Source: Pseudomonas psychrophila | GTDB taxonomy: Bacteria > Pseudomonadota > Gammaproteobacteria > Pseudomonadales > Pseudomonadaceae | Direction of reading: 5' to 3' | Assembly (NCBI RefSeq): GCF_001043005.1 | Contig: NZ_JYKZ01000002.1 | Coordinates: 372,001 to 436,000 of the forward strand | Length of the DNA: 64,000 bases | Translations under genes and position numbers: made by a program | The notes under the pieces: model-generated | What the model was told of the DNA's origin: nothing | Database searches by the model: none | What the model saw: the letters and a program-made list of their open reading frames with translations, nothing else | Shown: positions 56,830 through 64,000 of the stretch, in pieces | How positions within the stretch are numbered: position 1 is the first letter of the stretch | Layout of the letters: every line of letters begins with the position of its first letter

Positions 56830-57669
56830 ATGAAGAACACCCGTAACGTCACCGTCGTCATAGGCGCAGGCTCCATTGGCCAGGCAATTGCCCGCCGTGT
56901 CAGCGCGGGCAAACACGTGGTACTGGCCGACCTGCGGCAGGAGAACGCCGATACGGCGGCCAAGGTGTTGCTCGACGCAGGCTTCGAGGTCACCACGGCT
57001 GTCGTCGACGTTTCCTCCCGCGAGTCGGTCCAGGCCCTGGTTCAATTGGCAACCACCATTGGCGAGGTCACCGCGGTGATCCACGCTGCCGGTGTTTCTC
57101 CGTCCCAGGCGCCGGTATCGACCATCCTGCGCGTGGATCTGTATGGCACGGCACTGGTGCTGGAAGTGTTCGGCAACGTGATCGCCGAAGGTGGATCAGC
57201 AGTGGTCATCGCCTCGCAATCAGGCCATCGCCTGCCCGCCCTCACACCGGAGCAAAACAAGGCACTGGCCACCACCCCTGTCGAAGAGTTACTGGCACTG
57301 CCGATGCTTCAGGCAGACCAGGTGAGCGATCCATTGCACGCTTATCAGATTTCCAAACGCGGCAATTCGTTGCGCGTCATGGCCGAGGCGGTGCGTTGGG
57401 GCAAGCGCGGGGCACGGGTCAATACCATCAGCCCGGGCATCATCTTTACCCCATTGGCCAGAGATGAACTCAGCGGTCCACGCGGCGAAGGCTACCAGCG
57501 CATGATCGACCTCAGCGCCGCCGGCCGTGGCGGAACACCCGATGAAGTCGGTTCGGTCGCAGCACTGTTGATGGGGCCTGAAGGGACATTCATCACCGGC
57601 AGCGACTTCCTGATGGATGGCGGTGTCACCGCAGCCTACTGGTACGGCGACCTGGCGCCTCAGGAGTAG
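56830..57669 (+). CDS. Short-chain dehydrogenase/reductase
   Basis: 279 residues. Cofactor loop VVIGAGSIGQAIARRV, VIHAAGVSPS in place of NAG, catalytic Ser in VIASQSGHRLPAL and the YQISKRG active-site pair; the end DEVGSVAALLMGPEGTFITGSDFLMDGG is typical. An insertion between the serine and tyrosine blocks (about 40 residues) is larger than usual. Second gene of the cupin/SDR set. The substrate is unknown. Confidence 0.92.
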   Translation: MKNTRNVTVVIGAGSIGQAIARRVSAGKHVVLADLRQENADTAAKVLLDAGFEVTTAVVDVSSRESVQALVQLATTIGEVTAVIHAAGVSPSQAPVSTILRVDLYGTALVLEVFGNVIAEGGSAVVIASQSGHRLPALTPEQNKALATTPVEELLALPMLQADQVSDPLHAYQISKRGNSLRVMAEAVRWGKRGARVNTISPGIIFTPLARDELSGPRGEGYQRMIDLSAAGRGGTPDEVGSVAALLMGPEGTFITGSDFLMDGGVTAAYWYGDLAPQE

Positions 57670-57817
57670 ATGCCCCGCCTGCCGGGCGGAACAAAAACTC
57701 GGGTCCACCGCTGGTCACAAAAGACGAACCCCGCCTGAGCGTAAAGGTCTGACACGTTATGGCAAACAGCGCGGCATGCGCTGCGAAGCGTCGGCCATCT
57801 ACAGCGGAGGTTCAGTG

Positions 57818-58153
57818 ATGAGTGCCCTGACAATTGAAGGTTGGTGTAAAAACAGTCCCGACGACAGTCCTACCCCGGTAGGTGAGATCCATTTTTATGT
57901 CGACGGCCCCCTCCATCGACGTATGGAACAAGCTGAGGAACGGCTGCAGAAAACCCAGGAACCTGAAGTCATGGTCGACGTCGACATGACCACACTGGAT
58001 CTGACCCTGCCCGAGGGGTATGGCCCATTGTCAGACTGCCAGATGCGGGTCTATTTACATCTGGATCGTGGGCAGTTTCATTTGGTCGGACATCAATCGA
58101 GCGACTCAAGCTTGATCTACACCAATGCGGTCCTGATTGACCAACTGCTTTAG
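57818..58153 (+). CDS. Hypothetical small acidic protein
   Basis: 111 residues from ATG 57818, which has GGAGG 7 nt upstream. Acidic, with DVDMTTLDLTLPEGYGPLSDCQMRVYLHLDRGQFHLVGHQSSDSSLIYTN toward the end. No signal, membrane segment or known family. It stands between the SDR gene and a hairpin, perhaps alone. Confidence 0.7.
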   Translation: MSALTIEGWCKNSPDDSPTPVGEIHFYVDGPLHRRMEQAEERLQKTQEPEVMVDVDMTTLDLTLPEGYGPLSDCQMRVYLHLDRGQFHLVGHQSSDSSLIYTNAVLIDQLL

Positions 58154-58284
58154 GCGCAGCGGCGCAACGCCTCTAAAACGGACTCCGCACGTTTGGCCAT
58201 GCACTGGATCAAGCAAGGCGAGCACTGCGCCTGGCATGATCCAGTCTGTCGAACCGATGACTCGGCATACCTACTGACCCACTG

Positions 58285-58310
58285 AATTCTGACGGCACGC
58301 TGTCAGAATT
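58285..58310. terminator. Bidirectional hairpin between convergent genes
   Basis: AATTCTGAC (58285-58293) and GTCAGAATT (58302-58310) form a perfect 9-bp stem with an 8-nt loop, just beyond the ends of the convergent hypothetical gene and TonB receptor gene. No strong T-run on either side, so efficiency is uncertain. Confidence 0.6.
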
Positions 58311-58324
58311 TCACGCCTTGCCTC

Positions 58325-60544
58325 TTAGAAGTCCACGGTGGCGGAAAGCTCAAAAGTTCGCGGTGCGCCCAAGCCAAGACTGGATAACAACGGCGTGCCC
58401 CAATAGGCTTTGTTGGTCACGTTGGTCACGCTGCCGCGCAATGTTACCGGGCGACTGGCGAACTGGGTTGTGTAGCGCGTGCCCAGATCGTAGATGGTGT
58501 GGCCAGGCAGCGACTGCGAGTTGTCGGAATTGATGTACTGCTTTGACACCGACGTCGCATTGGCAGTCAGCGTCAAGCGTTCCACGATCGAGGTGTCCCA
58601 TTCCACACCCAGCTTGCCTTGCAGCTTGGGCAGTCCGGTAGCCGTCTTGCCTTCGTTGACACCGCCTGCGGCCTTGGTGATCTTGGGATCGACATGGGCA
58701 ACACCACCCATCAGACGTACGTCATGCAGCGGCGAGCCGAAAAAGCCCCACTCGATGCCACGGTTACGTTGCTCGCCGCCAAAGGAAAAGATATTGGTGT
58801 CAGGGTCCGTATAGCTATTGGGACGCTCGATCTGATACAGGCTGATGGTGTGGGTAAAATCACCTAGATCCACCTTCACACCGACTTCCTTTTGCTTGGA
58901 TTTGTAGGGTGCGAACACATCCCCGGCATTCGCCGCTGTCATCGGTGCTGTGGCCCCCTTGCTCAGGCCCTCAATATAGTTCGCGTATACGGAAACATTC
59001 TCGCTGAGCTTTACCAGCAACGCGGCAGCAGGTGTGGTTGCACTCTCGTCATAACGGTTGGTACGTGCCCCGGTGGTGGTGCTGAAGGTGTCGGTGAGCA
59101 CTTGCTGGCGGCGTACACCTAGAGTCAATTGCACCCGGTCCTCCAGGATCGACAACGTGTCCGCCACACCGTAGCTGGTAAGGCGGGTTTGCGAGTGTGC
59201 AATGTACGGAAAATTCTTGGCTGCAGCCAAGCCCCATACCGGGTTGTAGATATTGGTAATCCAGTCCGCGCCGGGCACCTGACGGCGCCCATAGTCTTTT
59301 TGGGTATCGCCGTAGTGCGTGGCATTCACGGTCCAGCGATGCCCGATCGAGGCTGTATTGAAGCTACCCGTCAGGCCAGCCTCCCCCGAAGTTTTCTCAA
59401 GGTCCATTTTCAACTGCCCCATGGATGTCTTGAAGTCGCCCGCGTCATTGAACACCTCGGCCAGCATGGTGCCGCTGTATTCGTAATGGGTCCTGCTCAC
59501 TCCGTAGGCGGCATAAGCCATCAGGGTGTCGGTCAGGTCGAACTCACCGCGAATGATCCCCCCCCTGTCCTTGGTCTGCACATAAGCCCAGTCTGGGTTT
59601 AACAGGGTATCTGCCTTGGGGGGCTTGGGCACTGCAAGGCCGGAGGCCAGGTTGATCCCGCGATTCTGCCCGCGTACCCGGTCTTCACTTTCATACAGAT
59701 CGGCAGAGAGCCTGACGCGCTCACCACGCCAGTCCAGGCCAAGCGACGTCAACTCGGCTTTCTGCTCCTGATGATTAATCGCGCCGTCACCATCACGGTA
59801 CACACCGTTGAAGCGCACGCCAAACTGCTGGTCTTCACCGAAACGCCGGCCCACATCGAGATGCCCGCCGAACTGAGCATCAGACATGTAGGTGCCCGTC
59901 AGACGAGTCAGCGGTTCGGCGCTCGCACGCTTTGGCACCAAGTTGACGGCACCGCCCACCGAGCCACCCGGTGGCATTCCATTGAGCAGTGCAGACGGGC
60001 CTTTGAGCACCTCGATGCGCTCGTACATTTCTGGCGAAATTCGATAGTAGGGGGCCACGCCATACAGGCCACCAATAGTCACATCGCTAATATTGCTGGC
60101 GAAGCCACGTATGGAGTAGTTCTCGCTGAAAGTACCGGTCAAGCCATTGCTGAACACTGACGGGTCAGTCGCGGCAATGACCTGAGTGATGTTCTGGGCC
60201 TGGCGGTCGGCGATGTATTTTTCCGTGTAGCTGATGGTACTGAAAGGCGTCTCCATGAAGTCCTTGTTACCCAGTAAACCAACCCGACTGCCATAAGCGA
60301 CCTGATCGCCGGCATAGCTGGCTGGCAACTCGGCTGGCGATGCCATTTCGCCCTCAACCATCGTGGCAGGGAGCGTTGATACGCTCTTTTTTTCCTCATT
60401 GGCCGAACTCTCGGCGTAAGCCGGCAGCCCCGTCATGGACAACGCCATGCCAAACAACACGGTCTGCACGGCTACACAGGTACGATTCAAGGCAAAAACT
60501 GCTCGTGTTGACGCAATACGGTTTTGAAAATGGTGTTTGCTCAC
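58325..60544 (-). CDS. TonB-dependent siderophore receptor
   Basis: 739 residues from GTG 60544 (GGAG upstream). Signal peptide (VLFGMALSMTGLPAYA) near residue 44, TonB-box-like TLPATMV, a plug domain (FSTISYTEKYIADRQAQNITQVI, IRGFASNISDVTIGGLYG, IEVLKGPSALLNGMPPGGSVGGAVN) and a 22-strand barrel ending FELSATVDF. There is no N-terminal signalling domain, so no sigma/anti-sigma relay. It imports an iron-siderophore across the outer membrane with TonB/ExbBD. A Fur box lies 58 nt upstream, and the ABC genes are upstream on the same strand. The ligand cannot be told. Confidence 0.93.
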   Translation of the reverse strand: MSKHHFQNRIASTRAVFALNRTCVAVQTVLFGMALSMTGLPAYAESSANEEKKSVSTLPATMVEGEMASPAELPASYAGDQVAYGSRVGLLGNKDFMETPFSTISYTEKYIADRQAQNITQVIAATDPSVFSNGLTGTFSENYSIRGFASNISDVTIGGLYGVAPYYRISPEMYERIEVLKGPSALLNGMPPGGSVGGAVNLVPKRASAEPLTRLTGTYMSDAQFGGHLDVGRRFGEDQQFGVRFNGVYRDGDGAINHQEQKAELTSLGLDWRGERVRLSADLYESEDRVRGQNRGINLASGLAVPKPPKADTLLNPDWAYVQTKDRGGIIRGEFDLTDTLMAYAAYGVSRTHYEYSGTMLAEVFNDAGDFKTSMGQLKMDLEKTSGEAGLTGSFNTASIGHRWTVNATHYGDTQKDYGRRQVPGADWITNIYNPVWGLAAAKNFPYIAHSQTRLTSYGVADTLSILEDRVQLTLGVRRQQVLTDTFSTTTGARTNRYDESATTPAAALLVKLSENVSVYANYIEGLSKGATAPMTAANAGDVFAPYKSKQKEVGVKVDLGDFTHTISLYQIERPNSYTDPDTNIFSFGGEQRNRGIEWGFFGSPLHDVRLMGGVAHVDPKITKAAGGVNEGKTATGLPKLQGKLGVEWDTSIVERLTLTANATSVSKQYINSDNSQSLPGHTIYDLGTRYTTQFASRPVTLRGSVTNVTNKAYWGTPLLSSLGLGAPRTFELSATVDF

Positions 60545-60601
60545 GCGATGGCTCCGTCAATTGAGAAGGCTTCCTCTGAATCTAAATACAAGGAATGTTT
60601 T

Positions 60602-60620
60602 TAATGAGAATCGTTAATTA
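60602..60620 (-). promoter_or_regulatory. Fur box
   Basis: TAATGAGAATCGTTAATTA fits the Fur consensus GATAATGATAATCATTATC in most positions, with the typical GAGAAT core. It lies in the gap between the binding-protein gene and the TonB receptor start, so the receptor should be repressed by Fur when iron is plentiful. Confidence 0.75.
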
Positions 60621-60653
60621 TGAAATATGCGGCTGGCACAGCCCCGCCAGGGT

Positions 60654-61649
60654 TCAGCCTTGATAGCCCTTTATGACGTCCTCGATTACGCGCTTCAGGG
60701 AGGCTGGACTGGCGCCGGTTACATACCAGGCCTGGGCATCGACGAAGATCACCCGGCCGTTTTTCCAGGCATTGGTCTGGCGCAGCAACGGATTGCCCAT
60801 GCTCTGCACATCCATCACCGCCCGGCGCTCCATCACGGCCGTGCGGTCAACCACGTAGATGATGTCGGGATTGGCTTGCTGGATGAATTCACTTGAAACA
60901 GGTTGGCCATGCAGCCCCGCTTCGGCCATCGGACTAGCAGATTTAACGCCCAAGGCATTGAAGATGAATCCATAGCGAGACTGCACACCGAAGGAACTGA
61001 AAGCACCGTTGTTATGCAGCACTACCAGTGCTTTTTCCGGCCGCCCTTCAGTGATACGCCTTGCTTCCTCAACTTTCGCGTCGAGTTCCAGGGCTTTCTG
61101 TCCTGCAAGGTTTTCCTTGCCGAAGATCCGCCCCAGGGTCAGCAAGTGATCCCTGATGACCTCGATATGGCGCGTCTCGCTATCTCGATAGTCGACATCG
61201 AAATGAATCGTCGGAGCCATTTCGCTCAGTTCCCGATAGTGGTTGGCCTGCAGCGACGTGATCAATATCAGGTCAGGCCTCGCCCGATGAACCCGCTCAA
61301 GGTTGGGCTGGACAATAGCGCCCAGATCCTCGACCCCCGGCGCGTCCTTGTAGCTGGACAGAAAGTGCGGGATGAAATCCTTGGGCATACCGGCCACAGG
61401 AACACCCAACTGATCGAGAAAATCGACCTCATTCATGTCCAAAGCAACCACGCGCTGTGGAGCACGATCGATCACGGTTGTACCCAACTGATGCTGCACC
61501 GTGACCGGCGCAAACGCCTCCTGCCCTGATTGCGCCCTGGCGGTTTCCCGGGGCGATTCAAGCGGCTTCTCATTGCACCCTTGCACCGTGACAAACGCGC
61601 CGATAAGCAGGGCCAGCAGCCACAATCGAAATGTGAGATCAGTGCTCAT
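60654..61649 (-). CDS. Siderophore-binding lipoprotein (FatB/CeuE-type)
   Basis: 331 residues with a lipoprotein signal (LLALLIGAFVTVQGC). Class III periplasmic binding fold: PQRVVALDMNEVDFLDQLGVPVAGMP, RPDLILITSLQANHYRELSEMAPTIHFD, LVVLHNNGAFSSFG and PDIIYVVDRTAVMERR. The family (FatB, CeuE, VctP) delivers siderophores to the ABC permease. Its start overlaps the stop of the ATPase gene (ATGA), so it is translated with it. Confidence 0.93.
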   Translation of the reverse strand: MSTDLTFRLWLLALLIGAFVTVQGCNEKPLESPRETARAQSGQEAFAPVTVQHQLGTTVIDRAPQRVVALDMNEVDFLDQLGVPVAGMPKDFIPHFLSSYKDAPGVEDLGAIVQPNLERVHRARPDLILITSLQANHYRELSEMAPTIHFDVDYRDSETRHIEVIRDHLLTLGRIFGKENLAGQKALELDAKVEEARRITEGRPEKALVVLHNNGAFSSFGVQSRYGFIFNALGVKSASPMAEAGLHGQPVSSEFIQQANPDIIYVVDRTAVMERRAVMDVQSMGNPLLRQTNAWKNGRVIFVDAQAWYVTGASPASLKRVIEDVIKGYQG

Positions 61650-62422
61650 TTAGCTTCTCTTTCTGGATTGAAGTAATTGCACAGGCGTCCACGTGGGCTG
61701 TGGGTGATCTCGAAGTCCAGCCCGTAAAGCTCACCAAGCCGCGATTCAGTGATCACCTCATCAACGCTGCCGGCGCAATACACTGCGCCCTCCTTCATCG
61801 CGACAATGTGATCGCAATAACTGGCGGCAAAATTGATGTCATGCACGACTAGGATCACGGTGCGTGCGTGTTCGTCGCAGAGTCGGCGCAATGCCCGCAT
61901 GATCTGCACGGCGTGTTTGATATCAAGATTGTTCAGCGGCTCATCCAGCAGCAGGTAATCCGTCTGCTGGGCGATGGTCATGGCCAGAAATGCCATTTGT
62001 CGCTGCCCACCACTGAGTTCGTCGAGATAGGCATGGCGCAGCGCTTGGAGCGAGAGAAAATCAATGGCCTCGTCGATCACTCGCTGGTCTTCACGGGTCA
62101 ACACTCCACGGCTGTAGGGAAAGCGCCCGAAGGCGACCACCTCTTCTACTGTCAGACGCAAATTGAAATCCGGCGCCTGACGCAAGGTGGCCACGCGTTT
62201 GGCGTATTCGCCGACACGAATGCCTGCAACTGCACGGCCCTCGATGCGGACTTCTCCGGATGTTGGCTCCATCAACCGTGCGATCATCATCAGCAAGGTG
62301 GTCTTGCCCGCGCCATTGGGGCCGATCAGCGAAGTCAGCTGCCGAGAGGGAAAATGGGCGTCAACACCGCGCAAGACCGTCTTGGCGCCATAGACCTTAT
62401 GGATATCGTGGACGGTGATCAT
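61646..62422 (-). CDS. Siderophore ABC transporter ATP-binding protein
   Basis: 258 residues from ATG 62422, which overlaps the permease stop. Walker A is GPNGAGKTTL, ABC signature LSGGQRQMAFLA, Walker B YLLLDEPLNNLD, switch histidine in LVVHDINFA. FecE/FepC-like. Drives iron-siderophore import across the inner membrane with the two permeases. Confidence 0.95.
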   Translation of the reverse strand: MITVHDIHKVYGAKTVLRGVDAHFPSRQLTSLIGPNGAGKTTLLMMIARLMEPTSGEVRIEGRAVAGIRVGEYAKRVATLRQAPDFNLRLTVEEVVAFGRFPYSRGVLTREDQRVIDEAIDFLSLQALRHAYLDELSGGQRQMAFLAMTIAQQTDYLLLDEPLNNLDIKHAVQIMRALRRLCDEHARTVILVVHDINFAASYCDHIVAMKEGAVYCAGSVDEVITESRLGELYGLDFEITHSPRGRLCNYFNPEREAK

Positions 62423-63369
62423 GAGGCTCCCCGGGTGCGCACCATCAGCAAAAGGAAATACCCGCCACACACCAGATTGACGAGAATTCCAACGGTGGTT
62501 TTGTAGTTGAAGACATGCTCGACCAGAAGTTGGGCGGCGATGAAAAGCCCAATGGCAATCACGCAGCCCAACGGCAAAGTAACTCGGTGCCTGAAGGTTC
62601 GGGCAAGCGCATAGGTCATGTTTGCCACGAAGATGCCCATAAACGCGGTGGGCCCGAGCAGGCTGGTTGAAATCGCGACCAGAGCGGCAATTAGCGCCAG
62701 ATGCAGGCGCACGTTACGCCGGTAATCAACACCCAGGGAAATAGCCTGGTCACGCCCCAGAGAAAGCACATCGAGGGTCGGCAAGGTTCTGATGCCTACT
62801 AGGCAAACACCGGCAACCAGCAGTCCGGCATACAGCAACTGCTGCGGCTGTGCCCGATTGAACGAGGCCAGGCTAAAGCTCTGCAGAATCGAGAACTCGC
62901 CAGGGCTGACCTTGAGCTGGACAAACTGAGTAAATGTGCCGATGACCATCGTCAGTACCAGCCCGATCAGCAGCAGGAAATAAACGTTGCTCTTGCCATT
63001 ACGCAGCAGCCAGCGATGGATAAGCCACGAGTAACCAAGCAACAGCAGTACAGACAGCAGGAAGTTGCCGTTACTGCCCAACAACATCACGCTGCCGGCT
63101 CCCAGAAATAGCACCAGCAAGGCCTGCCACAACAAATAGACGGCTTCGTAGCCCATGATCGCCGGTGTCAGTATCCGGTTGCCCGTAATGGTCTGGAACG
63201 TGATCGACGACCAGCCGATACAGATCCCGCCAATCACCATTGCCGTCAGGCGGGCAATCCGCCTGGGAATGATGTAGTCGAAATCCAGCCCCGAACGCAG
63301 GAACACGAACCCCAGTGCCAACAGGAGCACTACGCCCCATATCCCATGCCTGGAAACGAGGCGCATCAT
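62419..63369 (-). CDS. Siderophore ABC transporter permease (FecCD family)
   Basis: 316 residues from ATG 63369 or 63366 (ATGATG). About nine membrane helices; GICIGWSSITFQTITGNRILTPAIMGYEAVYLLWQ and LGRDQAISLGVDYRRNVRL, then GPTAFMGIFVANMTYALAR are FecCD permease landmarks. Forms a pair with the upstream permease, which overlaps it by 4 nt. Confidence 0.94.
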   Translation of the reverse strand: MMRLVSRHGIWGVVLLLALGFVFLRSGLDFDYIIPRRIARLTAMVIGGICIGWSSITFQTITGNRILTPAIMGYEAVYLLWQALLVLFLGAGSVMLLGSNGNFLLSVLLLLGYSWLIHRWLLRNGKSNVYFLLLIGLVLTMVIGTFTQFVQLKVSPGEFSILQSFSLASFNRAQPQQLLYAGLLVAGVCLVGIRTLPTLDVLSLGRDQAISLGVDYRRNVRLHLALIAALVAISTSLLGPTAFMGIFVANMTYALARTFRHRVTLPLGCVIAIGLFIAAQLLVEHVFNYKTTVGILVNLVCGGYFLLLMVRTRGAS

Positions 63370-64000
63370 CGGTGCCTCCAAATGATCAGCGCCAGGAACA
63401 GCACACCACCCATGCTGCCTGCTGTAAGACCAATCGGCACTTCAAACGGGTAGATAATCAACCGTCCAAGAATGTCGCAGACCAACAGCAATGAGGCGCC
63501 ACCCAGCGCAACCATAGGCAGCGTACGGGCCAGATTATCGCCATAACGCAGCGCCACCAGATTGGGAATGACCAGCCCTACAAAAGGAATGGCGCCGACC
63601 GTAATGACCGTGGCTGCCACCGTGATTGCCACCAATAACAAACCCAGCGCCACGGTTGCCGAATAGTTCAGGCCCAGGCTCATGGCCATACCCTCACCCA
63701 TACCGACCACGGTAAAACGGTGCGCATACACATAAGTCAGGACTACGATCGGCAGAATCAGGTAAATGATTTCGTAGCTGCCCTGTACGACCCTGGAAAA
63801 GTCACCCAGCAACCAGCCCTGCATGCTTTGCATGATGTTGTTGTGATAGGCATAGAACTCGGCGATGGCGCTCAGCAAGCCGCCATACATCAGACCTATG
63901 ACCGGAACCAGTACCGTGCTTTTGAACCTGATGCGGCGGATGATCGCCAAGAAGATCAAACCGGCGGCGAAACAGAACACCAACGCAAACAGCATGCGCC
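63366..64000 (-). CDS. Siderophore ABC transporter permease, truncated by window edge
   Basis: At least 209 residues, running off the right end of the window. Membrane helices, AMSLGLNYSATVALGLLLVA and the coupling segment VGAIPFVGLVIPNLVALRYGDN identify a FecCD permease, which normally has 310-350 residues; the missing N-terminal part lies beyond 64000. Its 3' end overlaps the second permease. Confidence 0.93.
   Translation of the reverse strand, partial: RMLFALVFCFAAGLIFLAIIRRIRFKSTVLVPVIGLMYGGLLSAIAEFYAYHNNIMQSMQGWLLGDFSRVVQGSYEIIYLILPIVVLTYVYAHRFTVVGMGEGMAMSLGLNYSATVALGLLLVAITVAATVITVGAIPFVGLVIPNLVALRYGDNLARTLPMVALGGASLLLVCDILGRLIIYPFEVPIGLTAGSMGGVLFLALIIWRHR

Overview
The window looks like a chromosome segment of a Pseudomonas, probably of the fluorescens type. 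This rests on an MvaT/MvaU-family H-NS-like protein, a close relative of Pseudomonas FleN, an acetylpolyamine-amidohydrolase-type enzyme, many LysR regulators, and high-GC coding with short overlapping operons. It is an accessory, metabolically rich stretch. I saw no rRNA, tRNA, CRISPR array, intact transposase or phage.

Layout. 0-7.5 kb: a LysR regulator divergent from an MFS exporter, an exported cyclophilin-like protein and an exported cysteine-type hydrolase, then a DUF1330/crotonase/SDR set facing a second LysR gene. 7.5-12.4 kb: lower-GC accessory genes (methyltransferase, membrane protein, DUF2199, YwqG-like, ProC-like), separated by a 58-bp hairpin repeat family, a duplicated LysR gene tail, 23-bp tandem repeats and a decayed serine-hydrolase fragment. 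12.4-19.5 kb: an operon of two aldo/keto reductases, an exported flavodoxin, a deleted cupin gene, an exported carboxymuconolactone-decarboxylase-like protein, a lipoprotein hydrolase and an exported hydrolase. It ends in a LysR gene with a stop codon inside its helix-turn-helix. 19.8-21.2 kb: YjbR-like and hemerythrin genes.

21.2-29.6 kb is the most coherent metabolic locus. Seven leftward genes encode a Cys/Met-metabolism PLP gamma-lyase, an amino-acid permease, a GcvA-like LysR regulator, a strongly altered threonine-synthase homologue, an AsnC regulator, a homoserine dehydrogenase lacking the ACT domain and an aldehyde dehydrogenase. I read it as uptake and gamma-cleavage of a homoserine-yielding amino acid (canavanine is the best candidate), then homoserine to aspartate semialdehyde to aspartate.

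29.7-48 kb is a mosaic of small regulatory and housekeeping units. They include a MarR/hydrolase pair, an orphan UmuD-like peptidase under a clear SOS box, a diguanylate cyclase, a LysR/epimerase pair, a frameshifted P-loop kinase gene, a SoxR gene facing an MFS exporter across a SoxR-type operator with a 19-bp spacer, a LysR/Old Yellow Enzyme pair, and a second MerR unit. 48-50.8 kb holds the MvaT-like gene, an orphan FleN paralogue and a 1.2-kb AT-rich stretch. 50.8-55.1 kb is an Lrp-regulated amidohydrolase/ornithine cyclodeaminase/permease set. 55.2-58.2 kb is a third copy of the LysR/cupin/SDR theme. 58.3-64 kb is a siderophore uptake locus (TonB receptor, binding lipoprotein, ATPase, two permeases) with a Fur box; the last permease runs off the right edge.
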